Shown: piece by piece, positions 45,674-55,884 of the stretch
How the letters are laid out: the number at the start of each line of letters is the position of its first letter
How positions within the stretch are numbered: position 1 is the first letter of the stretch
From: Manihot esculenta
Taxonomy: Eukaryota; Streptophyta; Magnoliopsida; Malpighiales; Euphorbiaceae
NCBI RefSeq assembly: GCF_001659605.2
Contig: NC_035177.2
Location: forward strand, 34,302,136 to 34,366,135
DNA: 64,000 nt
Direction: 5' to 3'
Notes under the pieces: generated by a model
What the model saw: only the letters and a program-made list of their open reading frames with translations
Databases searched by the model: none
Told to the model about the DNA's origin: nothing
Translations under genes and position numbers: made by a program

Positions 45674-48253
45674 AAGAATCAACCATTCCTCCATATCACG
45701 CACCCTTCCATGCAGAACCATCCGGAACCAAACCTATAGAAGAAACCTTTGATCAACAAACTAAACCACAACATCTGCATAAAGGCATAAAAATCCAAGA
45801 AGGTATTTATAGACAAGGACAATTTAGCCAGCCATATGAAGACACTGATTATTCCATCAATACTCTAACATATAATTTCACCATTGATAAAGATCAAATT
45901 CAACACGATTATATGTCAGATCAAAATCAGGGGAAAAGGGAGACTTTTCTCAACCAATATACACGAAAACAACAAAGCTTACTTAAAAAACAGTTTTTTA
46001 AATTTTGTGAACAGGTTCAACAAACCATACCATTCTTTACATATTTAAAATATTTGCATCAAAATAGATTAAATATCTTAGAAAAGAAATTACACAAATG
46101 GAATAAAGTACATGAAGATACAGGAGATGTATTAATGGACCAATACCATGAATCAGAAAGACCCCCATTAGAAAAAGCATTTTTTAAAAAAGATCATGCC
46201 TATGAAGCAATACAACCAATTATACATACTACAGATATAAGAAATAGTGATATACGACATATTAATTTACAAAATAATTGGACGAATATAGCACTCCATG
46301 TCATAGGAAAACAATTAGACAGAATGGAAGAAAAAATAGAAACAAATTATAAGGCAATAAATGATATAGAATTATTTGAAGTACACAAAGCACCATCACC
46401 CATATCACCTAAGCCAAAAGAAACATACACCTCTCAAAGATTTAGTATCCCAAAACCATATAATATAGATCCTACTAAAAAACAAACAAATAAACCCTTT
46501 ACAAAAATCATTCCACCTTCAAAAAATCCACTACATACAACAACAATAAAACCTAAGACAGAATTACAAGACATGTCAGAATTAATACAAAAAATCATAG
46601 GAGAACAAAAAACTCCTCAAATGCGTAACCCAACAAAAGGAATTACAATACAAGAACCATCACACCCACAATCATCAAAAGAAGAAAGTACTAGTAAAGA
46701 TAAAGGAAAAATAACCTTGTTAACAGAATACAATGACACTTCTTCTTCTTCAGAGAATGAAACAATAAATAACCCCTTAGAACTAACAGATTCTGAAAAT
46801 GATCAAGAATACCATATTCCATTAAATACCATAGAAAGACAAAATAATGGTCCAGATGATTTAAAAATTTTAGATAGAAAACAAAAACAATACAATGCAA
46901 AAAATATATATGAATGGAACATAGATGACAGATCAGAAGTCGAAATTATACAAATAACCAAAGAAATGATAATTGTAGGCAATATATATAAACAAAGGGT
47001 AGGAATTACTGAAAGACAGGCAGCAGAAAATATAATTCTAGGATTTACAGGAGAACTACGTACTTGGTGGAATAAATTATTAAGTGATGAAATAAAAACC
47101 AGTATATTAACGGCACAAACAATAGATACGACAACAGGAGAACCAGTTATTAACCCAATAACAGGAGAACCAGTATCATTAACATTAACATATTTAGTGT
47201 ATAATATAATATCACATTTTATAGGAGATTTAGACTTATATACTGAAAGAAATAGTGAAATTCTACAAAATATTAAATGTAGAAAGTTAGAAAATTTTAG
47301 ATGGTATAAAGACAATTTCTTAAAAAGAGTATATGCCTTAGCAGACCCAAATGCTTATCATTGGAAAGAAAAATTTCTAACAGGATTACCACGTTTATTT
47401 TCAACAAAAGTCAAAGAAACAATTGAACAAAAATATGGACATATATCTTATGATGATTTAACTTATGGAGATCTAATAACATGTGTAAATTTAACAGGAA
47501 TAAGACTGTGTAGAGATATGAAATTACAAAATAAATTAAAATTGGAAAATAGACAATCAAAGAAAGAATTAGGTAACTGGTGTGAACAATTTGGTTTTGG
47601 AACAATAAGAAAACAAAAATATAAAAGGTATCAACCTTTTAGACAAAACAAAATTTACAAAAAATATACTTATCAAAAGAAACCATATAATAGGCAATCA
47701 TATAAAAACCCTTTTAAACGAAAAAAGTTTAGGAAAGAAAAGTATAAAAGAAATAATAATTTCAAAAGAACCATAAACAAAACAAACATAACCTGTTACT
47801 TATGTAATCAAAAAGGACATTATGCAAAGGAATGCCCTGCCAGAAAAAAGATACATGAATTAGGTATAGAATTAAAAATAGAAAATATGGAACAATTATT
47901 AGAAAAAATTGATCAAATAAAAATATCCTCTTCAGAATCAGAAGAAGAAAATTATAATAGTGACACCACTGATGATAGTGATAACACTATAGAAAGTAAT
48001 CATAATTGCAAAGGAGAAATTTGTAATTGTAATAAAATAAATGTTTTAACCGAATATAATCAAGTACTAGAACAAATAGATCAGATACAAGATTCAAACA
48101 TAAAAAGAAAATTTTTCAAAAAATTGTCAAAATTAATAAATGAAGAAATCAACCAAGTACCTGAACCACCAACAACTTTTGAAAATGTAGAACGAATGTT
48201 TAAATACAAAAAACCTGTAACAGCAATATCATCATCAATTTCTTCAATGGACT
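45674..48253 (+). CDS. Endogenous pararetrovirus coat protein region of the polyprotein
   Basis: The frame is open from the junction at 45674; the first ATG in it is 45913, but homologues read through from the movement protein, so 45913 need not be a true start. The product has a basic, lysine-rich N-terminal half with helical segments, an acidic serine patch, and a capsid domain (about 46970-47520). A very basic stretch and a CCHC zinc knuckle (about 47791-47835, C-x2-C-x4-H-x4-C), the signature of caulimovirid coat proteins, follow, then an acidic, serine/aspartate-rich tail. The coat protein packages viral DNA. The copia element cuts the frame at 48253; it resumes in phase after the target duplication at 55889. 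No stop lies inside. Confidence 0.88.
48249..48253. repeat. Target-site duplication GGACT (left) of the copia element
   Basis: Repeated exactly at 55885-55889. The inverted viral copy near 44190 shows the same site uninterrupted. Confidence 0.95.
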
Positions 48254-49385
48254 TGATGGGAGCGGGTATTAAGCGGAAACAACCCAGATCCGAAACACAT
48301 ATCAAGGGAAACTAAAAAACATAAATATTAACTGACCTCTTGAAGCGCAGAATCGCTCACCGGTCTTTGTTCCTAAGATCTTGGAGTCACCCACGATCTT
48401 CTGCAGTAACCCTAGCTATCTCTCTAGAAAGTTTTTCTGAGTGGGCAGAAAAGAATAACGCAAGCGTCTTTTCAACTTAGGGTTTTTCTTATTTATATTC
48501 TTCAAAACGTATTTTCCATAGGAAAATAACATTTAATATAAATAAATAAATAATAAATTATTTTATTAAAATAATTATCAATTACTTAAATAAAATAATC
48601 CATTTATTATTTAAATAAAAACCCTATTATTCCAAACAACTAGGGTACTACAGGGACCGCAGGAATAAAATAAATTAGGCCACTAATTACAATAAGAACC
48701 TATGTAGGACCAACATATTCTTATTATAATTAATCAAGAATTATACCACTAAAAATTCATGATTGAACTCCTTATTTATTTTACAATTCCACAACATAAT
48801 AATATTATGTTCTCCATGTTAAGATTACTGATGCTGTTATTTAAATAACTCACTGACAATTTATTTAAATAACAATACAACTTTAAGATTGTCGCTCAAC
48901 TTATTTCATGTGTCGGATTCAAAATCCACCTGCAGGGTTTACACAATGAAACCTTATAAGCATACTTAAAGTGCATCATCAATCTCTAAATCGAGACATG
49001 GATTCCATCATTAATTAATATTTCACAAACACAAATTATCTTTGCCCAATCCACCGAGAATATTATTCCAATAATGAAACTCACCCTTTAATGAATCAAA
49101 GCACAAGATAACAAATGCTTGCTCATATTAAATTAAATCAAGATTAAGAACATAAACTATATTTCTAATGTCCTAGAGAATATGTTTAATAGCCAGTATA
49201 AACATCCATTCTCTATTTGGTCCAATTAGATACATACAAAATGTACTAATCACAATTATTGATCATATGCTGAAAACCAATTTATTTAATGCAAAAATCT
49301 AATTAAATACATAGATATAATTGTCAATAGAAAAACATAAAAACTATACTATTACATTTGCATGGTTAATAGTATATCTCTATCA
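48254..49385 (-). mobile_element. Copia 3' LTR (1132 bp)
   Basis: Plus strand TGATGGGAGCGGGTATT to …ATCTCTATCA. Same length as the 5' LTR. Confidence 0.95.
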
Positions 49386-49398
49386 ATCTCCCACTTAG
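49386..49398 (-). other. Copia polypurine tract
   Basis: Minus strand CTAAGTGGGAGAT immediately before the 3' LTR. Confidence 0.8.
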
Positions 49399-49400
49399 AC

Positions 49401-51342
49401 TCATAACCATGCATCAATTATTCTAACTCCCATTCCTTCTACATGACTGTCAAAAGTCTTTGCTGGTAAGCTCTTTGTAAAAGGATCAGCCAAGTTGTTT
49501 TCCGATGCGATCTTTGTCACTACCACATCACCCCTTTGAACTATGTCACGTATCAAATGATACTTTCGCTCAATGTGTTTTGCCCTTTTATGGCTCCGTG
49601 GTTCTTTCGAGTTTGCAACTGCCCCGCTATTATCACAATAAAGTGTAATAGGCGATTGCACTGAAGAAACCACACCTAGATCCATAAGGAAGTTTCTAAG
49701 CCATACAGCCTCCTTAGCAGCCTCAGAGGCTGCTACATACTCAGCTTCCATGGTGGAATCAGCAACACAAGTTTGCTTAATACTCCTCCAAATTATGGCT
49801 CCACCTCCTAAGACAAAAACATTTCCTGAGGTAGACTTTCGAGAGTCCCTATCAGACTGAAAATCTGAATCTGTATATCCAATGGGTATAAGATCCTCTG
49901 ACTGAAAGACTAACATATAATCACTGGTTCTTTTTAAGTACTTGATTATATGTTTGACTGCAGTCCAATGTTCTCGCCCAGGATTAGACTGAAATCTGCT
50001 AACCATGCCAACTGCAAAACAGATATCAGGTCTAGTACACAGCATTGCATACATGAGGCTTCCAACTGCTGAAGCATAAGGAACTGCCTTCATGTTCTCT
50101 ATCTCATCAGGTGTCTTAGGACACTGATCCTTAGATAGAGTGATTCCATGTCTGAAGGGAAGAAATCCCTTCTTGGAATCTTGCATGCTGAAACGAGCAA
50201 GAATAGTATCAATATAAAGTGCTTGAGATAAACCAATCATTCTTTTCTTGCGATCTCGCATGAGCTTGATCCCAAGAATATGAGCAGCTTCTCCCAAATC
50301 CTTCATATCAAAACGCTGGGATAACCAATCTTTGACAGAAGTCAACATACCAACACAATTCCCTATAAGCAGAATATCATCCACATATAGTACCAGAAAA
50401 ACAACTTTATTACCATTCCATTTCTTATACACACAAGACTCATCATGACACTGATCGAAACCAAAAGTTTTGATCGACTGGTCAAAACAAGTGTTCCATG
50501 ACCTAGATGCTTGTTTAAGCCCATATATGGACTTATTCAATTTGCATAGCAAATTTTCTTGTCCACTTGTTATGAAACCCTCTGGTTGCTTCATATAGAT
50601 GCATTCATCAAGACTCCCATTTAGGAAAGCTGTCTTGACATCCATTTGCCAAATCTCATAATCAAAATGAGCAGCAATGGATAGAAGAGTTCTAATAGAC
50701 TTTAGCATGACAACTGGCGAAAAAGTTTCCTCATAATCGATCCCTTCTTTTTGAGTAAACCCTTTTGCAACAAGCCTTGCCTTATAAGTTTGCACTTTAC
50801 CGTCTATACCCCTCTTTTTCTTATAGATCCACTTGCATCCAATGGGTTTAACCCCTTTGGGTGGTTCTACAAGTTCCCAGACTTGATTAGAGTACATAGA
50901 CTCCATCTCAGATTTCATAGCTACAAGCCACTTATCAGCATCTTTATCTTGTAGTGCTTCATCGTAACATGCTGGTTCGATATTCACTTCTTCAGGGATT
51001 CTGTCAAATGCTTCTCCCAAAAGTGTATATCGAATCGGCGGTCGTCTAATTCTCCCACTACGACGAAGTACTACATTTTGTGCAATCTCACCTTGATCTT
51101 GCTGTGGCTGTAAGGCCAGCAAGTCAATGACTGGTGGTACTACATCCTGGTCATGTTCTAGAGTGTCAACATGTCCTTCATCACCCACAGGCAATGAAAT
51201 GTCAATAGCTCCAACATGTTCTTGCTCATGTAAAGTTGGATCAACATCTGCAATTTCAGTTCCAACATAACTCCCACTACTTTCGGGCTGTAGTGAAATG
51301 TTGGGTGCTGAATGTTCATGCAGAGGTCGATCTACTGGTCCA
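49401..51342 (-). CDS. Copia pol: reverse transcriptase and RNase H (frameshifted from gag-integrase)
   Basis: Minus strand. The frame is open from about 51385. An acidic linker (…P-E-S-S-G-S-Y…) leads to RT: E-P-A-C-Y-D-E-A-L, W-E-L-V-E-P-P-K-G, G-C-K-W-I-Y-K-K-K, the fingers motif Q-M-D-V-K-T-A-F-L-N-G and catalytic Y-V-D-D-I-L-L-I-G near 50370-50400. RNase H follows, with Y-T-D-S-D-F, S-T-M-E-A-E-Y and Y-C-D-N-S-G-A, ending A-D-P-F-T-K-S-L-P near 49450. Key residues are present. It is out of frame with the upstream half by a single small indel, so the full polyprotein cannot be made in one frame. Confidence 0.9.
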
Positions 51343-53592
51343 CTAACATGTCTCCCACAAAGTTCTAGTTGGTATATTCTCTCCTCTCAATTCATACAAG
51401 GCTAACTGACTTTTGGGAATATGGTTTCTAATATAGTCTTCCTCAAGATAATGTGCATTAGTGCTAATAATGACCTTTTTATCTTGAGAACTATAAAATA
51501 GACCACCTTTCGTTCCTCTAGGATATCCAATAAAGAAGCATAAGTCTGTTTTTGAATCCAATTTATCTGCTTTCCCTTTCAGCACATGGGCTGGGCAACC
51601 CCACATCCGAACATGTCTTAGACTAGGCTTTCGCCCAGTCCACAGTTCTGTAGGAGTTTTAGGTACTGACTTAGATGGAACCAAATTCAAAATATATGCT
51701 GCTGTTTCTATTGCATATCCCCAAAACGAAATAGGCAAATCTGAATAACTCATCATTGATCTAACCATTTCCATAAGTGTCCTATTTCTCCTTTCTGCTA
51801 CACCATTCTGTTGTGGCATACCAGGTGCAGACAACTGTGAGGTAATTCCTTGTTCTGTTAAATAAGCAATGAATTCCCTAGAGAGGTATTCGCCACCACG
51901 GTCAGACCGCAATGACTTGATATATTTTCCATGTTGTTTCTCCGTTACTGCCTTGAATTCTTTGAATTTCTCAAAGCATTCAGACTTACGGCGCAACAGG
52001 TAAATATACCCATATCTTGAGTAATCATCTGTGAAAGTCACAAAATACTCAAAACCACCCCTAGCTTGGACACTCATTGGACCACACAAATCAGAATGAA
52101 TCAATTCAAGCACATCACTAGTTCTATTACCCTTTATAGGAAAAGGCCTCTTAGTCATTTTACCTTCTAAACAAGATTCACAGGTTGGTAGTGCCTCTAC
52201 TTTCAATGAACTCAATGGTCCATCCTTGACCAACCTAGAAATCCTATCTAAATTAATATGACCAAGCCTTAAATGCCACAAATAGGTATGACTAAAATCA
52301 ATAGGACGTTTTCTTTTCAATGAAACAATGACATCAAAGTTATTAATTTCAGAATTAGGAATTTGCAGTTCAGGTGAAACTTTGAGAATAAAAAGATCAT
52401 CAATCATTGAGCCAGAACATATCATTTGTTTTCGAAATTTAATAACGACTGAATCATCATAAAATTCATTGAAACAAACCGAATATCCATTCTTGCTCAA
52501 ACTAGAAACAGAAATCAAATTCCTTCTAATAGAAGGTACATATAAAACATCCTTCAAAACCAATGTTCTTTTATTCTCAAAATTCAAAGAAACATTTCCT
52601 ATAGCTAGAACTGCAACTTCTGTGCCATCTCCCAGAAAAATGCTTACATCTCCTTCACTTAGCTGACGAGTTACCTGAAACCCCTGCAATGAATTGCAGA
52701 CATGATTAGTGGCTCCAGAATCTACACACCATTGGAGTGTAGTCAACACCGCTAAACAAGTTTCAACTATCAGCATATAGAAAAAAGATATACCTTGCTT
52801 CTTCTTGGCTAACCAAGTTGGACATTGTGCCTTCCAGTGACCAGGTTGCTTGCAGTGAAAACACTTGCCCTTAGGCTTTTTCACAGCACCATTTGCATTG
52901 GGCTTAGCCTTGTGAACATTTTTCTTCTTCTTACCTTTTTTCTGGGCAGAAGAAGAACCTCGCTCAACATTAAGCACAACAGGTTGAGCTCCTTGCTTAA
53001 TGATAGTCTCAGCAGCTACCAGCTCATTCAGCAATTTAGACAGAGTAAAATCCATCTTATTCATGTTATAGTTCAGACGAAACTGCTGAAAACTGGCGGG
53101 CAATGTGTTCAAGACCATTTCTATCTGTGTAGTCTGGTCAACCACAGCACCTAGAACCTCCATGTCATTCAGAAGACTCATCATCTTCAAGACATGAGTT
53201 CTATCAGGGGTTCCCTCTTCCATTTTGGAAGTAAGAATCTCCCTCAGTGCATTTTGCTTGGCCGCACTAGTTTGGTCTCCAAACATCTCCTTGAGATTTG
53301 CTAGCATATCATAAGCTGTGTCCATCTTCTGATGCTGATGCTGCAAAACATTTGACATAGAAGCCAAAATGTAACATCGCGCCATCTCATCAGCTTTAAC
53401 CCATTTCTGGTAAGCCTTGGTGTCCTCCTCAGAGGCACCCTCACCGGGTTTTTCAGGACACTCTTCATTTAGCACAACCTTGTACTCCTCAGCAGTAAGT
53501 AAAATGTCCAAATTTCTTTTCCAGTCAACATAGTTTGAACCCTCAAGTTTGTTTTGGGTAAGGATGTTGGCAAGGGGACTGAATGATGCCAT
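51343..53592 (-). CDS. Copia gag, protease and integrase
   Basis: Minus strand. The start is chosen at the M of M-A-S-F-S-P-L-A-N-I-L (53590-53592), because the 15 residues upstream are leader-like. Gag (UBN2-type) spans about residues 1-230, with a lysine-rich stretch and the knuckle C-F-H-C-K-Q-P-G-H-W-K-A-Q-C. Protease has C-V-D-S-G-A-T-N-H-V. Integrase has H-L-R-L-G-H-I-N…C-E-S-C, then D in H-S-D-L-C-G-P, D in R-S-D-R-G-G-E-Y and E in G-V-A-E-R-R-N-R-T. The frame ends at TAG 51343, where it should pass into the RT linker. Domain order protease-integrase-RT is diagnostic of Ty1/copia. Confidence 0.92.
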   Translation of the reverse strand: MASFSPLANILTQNKLEGSNYVDWKRNLDILLTAEEYKVVLNEECPEKPGEGASEEDTKAYQKWVKADEMARCYILASMSNVLQHQHQKMDTAYDMLANLKEMFGDQTSAAKQNALREILTSKMEEGTPDRTHVLKMMSLLNDMEVLGAVVDQTTQIEMVLNTLPASFQQFRLNYNMNKMDFTLSKLLNELVAAETIIKQGAQPVVLNVERGSSSAQKKGKKKKNVHKAKPNANGAVKKPKGKCFHCKQPGHWKAQCPTWLAKKKQGISFFYMLIVETCLAVLTTLQWCVDSGATNHVCNSLQGFQVTRQLSEGDVSIFLGDGTEVAVLAIGNVSLNFENKRTLVLKDVLYVPSIRRNLISVSSLSKNGYSVCFNEFYDDSVVIKFRKQMICSGSMIDDLFILKVSPELQIPNSEINNFDVIVSLKRKRPIDFSHTYLWHLRLGHINLDRISRLVKDGPLSSLKVEALPTCESCLEGKMTKRPFPIKGNRTSDVLELIHSDLCGPMSVQARGGFEYFVTFTDDYSRYGYIYLLRRKSECFEKFKEFKAVTEKQHGKYIKSLRSDRGGEYLSREFIAYLTEQGITSQLSAPGMPQQNGVAERRNRTLMEMVRSMMSYSDLPISFWGYAIETAAYILNLVPSKSVPKTPTELWTGRKPSLRHVRMWGCPAHVLKGKADKLDSKTDLCFFIGYPRGTKGGLFYSSQDKKVIISTNAHYLEEDYIRNHIPKSQLALYELRGENIPTRTLWETC

Positions 53593-54737
53593 TTCTATTG
53601 TAAGATTATGCATTAAACAACAAAAAAAAAAAAGCATATCAATAATAAAAAAAAAATGAATTTAAACCAAAAATTGCACATTGACAACAATGATATCAAA
53701 ATTCACATATGCATATCTAAACATTCATGAATAGTAACCTCGATGGGAGAATTCAACCAAACACATGTTATGCATATTATAATAAGATAAGACCAGCACA
53801 TACTACTCGATGGGAGATAACATGCTTCTTAAATAAATATTAATATGTGGGAAAAAATTATATCTAATTCATGTCCCCAATTAATTTATTCAGATGGAGA
53901 ATTAAATTAATATAGACAAATTAGACTAGCTCAGTAATTATATTAAAACATGACATCTTCCGATGGGGAAGAAATGCAAATAATCACAACTAAAAAGTAA
54001 TAATTAACACCCACAAATTAATTTTAATATAATTAAAACTTTAATTAAAAAAAAATTTAATTAAAATTCATTATAAAGTTAATTTTGCAAAAATAATAAA
54101 AATAATGGGACCATTTTGCAAATAAAATTACACATTTTGGACTTCAAAGTGAATAAAAATATATATGGGTCTTTTAAAAAAAAATTATAAAAAAAAGAGC
54201 ACCAAAACAGAAATTCGGCAGGCAGCAGCTTCTTCTTCACGAAGAAACCCTAGCCGCCGCCGCCACTTCCCTTCAAACTCCATGGCCGCCGTCTGAAGAG
54301 CTTCAACCGCGCCGGACCAGGACTCAAGCGGCTTTGCGACCACCGCCCATCCACTCCAGCACCTAGAAGCTCGCCAGCGATCCAAGCCAGAAAACCGATT
54401 GGTATTCTTTGCTGCCGTTTTCAAGTTCCGGACGTCAAACCAGTCTACCGGCGACGAGCTAGCGAAGGTTTGAGGCCTTACGCACCGCCTGCCGACGACG
54501 AGACTCCGGTTTCACGCCAACTCACCTTCTGTTCTCTACTGTTCATTCTGTTTCCCTTTTTTTTTTTTTAATATTTAATCACAACAATTCGTTTTTCCAG
54601 ATTTTTAATCAAAAACGATTTAAATTAAAACCAGTATATAAAACAACAACAATCATGTTTCAATCGCCAGAAAACATCAAACGAACAACATGATATTAAT
54701 GGCAAAATGAATTTAGCCACCCTGTATGGTTTCGAAA
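53593..54737 (-). other. Copia 5' leader, with a GC-rich gene-like segment
   Basis: About 1.1 kb between primer site and gag. Most is AT-rich with repeated GATGGGAGA/GATGGGGA phrases, but about 54200-54540 is sharply GC-rich, with CCCTAGCCGCCGCCGCC and CCGGCGACGAG-like text. A 79-codon minus frame (54185-54424) covers part of it. It looks like a captured 5' end of a host gene or a normal leader module of this family; not supported as coding. Confidence 0.5.
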
Positions 54738-54750
54738 GGCTCTGATACCA
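54738..54750 (-). other. Copia primer-binding site (initiator tRNA-Met)
   Basis: Minus strand TGGTATCAGAGCC two bases from the 5' LTR end. Confidence 0.92.
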
Positions 54751-54752
54751 AT

Positions 54753-55884
54753 TGATGGGAGCGGGTATTAAGCGGAAACAACCCAGATCCGAAACACATA
54801 TCAAGGGAAACTAAAAAACATAAATATTAACTGACCTCTTGAAGCGCAGAATCGCTCACCGGTCTTTGTTCCTAAGATCTTGGAGTCACCCACGATCTTC
54901 TGCAGTAACCCTAGCTATCTCTCTAGAAAGTTTTTCTGAGTGGGCAGAAAAGAATAACGCAAGCGTCTTTTCAACTTAGGGTTTTTCTTATTTATATTTT
55001 TCAAAACGTATTTTCCATAGGAAAATAACATTTAATATAAATAAATAAATAATAAATTATTTTATTAAAATAATTATCAATTACTTAAATAAAATAATCC
55101 ATTTATTATTTAAATAAAAACCCTATTATTCCAAACAACTAGGGTACTACAGGGACCGCAGGAATAAAATAAATTAGGCCACTAATTACAATAAGAACCT
55201 ATGTAGGACCAACATATTCTTATTATAATTAATCAAGAATTATACCACTAAAAATTCATGATTGAACTCCTTATTTATTTTACAATTCCACAACATAATA
55301 ATATTATGTTCTCCATGTTAAGATTACTGATGCTGTTATTTAAATAACTCACTGACAATTTATTTAAATAACAATACAACTTTAAGATTGTCGCTCAACT
55401 TATTTCATGTGTCGGATTCAAAATCCACCTGCAGGGTTTACACAATGAAACCTTATAAGCATACTTAAAGTGCATCATCAATCTCTAAATCGAGACATGG
55501 ATTCCATCATTAATTAATATTTCACAAACACAAATTATCTTTGCCCAATCCACCGAGAATATTATTCCAATAATGAAACTCACCCTTTAATGAATCAAAG
55601 CACAAGATAACAAATGCTTGCTCATATTAAATTAAATCAAGATTAAGAACATAAACTATATTTCTAATGTCCTAGAGAATATGTTTAATAGCCAGTATAA
55701 ACATCCATTCTCTATTTGGTCCAATTAGATACATACAAAATGTACTAATCACAATTATTGATCATATGCTGAAAACCAATTTATTTAATGCAAAAATCTA
55801 ATTAAATACATAGATATAATTGTCAATAGAAAAACATAAAAACTATACTATTACATTTGCATGGTTAATAGTATATCTCTATCA
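54753..55884 (-). mobile_element. Copia 5' LTR (1132 bp)
   Basis: Plus strand TGATGGGAGCGGG to …CTATCA, then GGACT. Near-identical to 48254-49385. Confidence 0.95.

Larger units (their letters stand above)
48254..55884 (-). mobile_element. Full-length Ty1/copia retrotransposon inserted in the viral polyprotein
   Basis: 7631 bp with two 1132-bp LTRs, a tRNA-Met primer site, a polypurine tract and a perfect 5-bp duplication. The LTRs align at a constant offset of 6499 bp with no indel; reading the two by eye I found one substitution (C/T near 48500/54999). Gag-pol is open except for one frameshift near 51345-51390. RT and integrase motifs put it in a plant copia lineage, perhaps Tork. It is the youngest whole element here and may still be transcribed, though not fully coding. 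Confidence 0.95.

Noticed and set aside
44829..47605. ORFs opposite the viral coat protein (45119-45631 plus, 46803-47315 minus and others)
   Set aside because: They are antisense shadows of the coat protein. They appear in mirror image because the locus is an inverted repeat, which can look like conservation.
55820..55884. ATG at 55820 as the start of the viral RT protein
   Set aside because: It lies in the copia LTR. The viral frame begins after the target duplication at 55885-55889 and is the continuation of the coat-protein frame.
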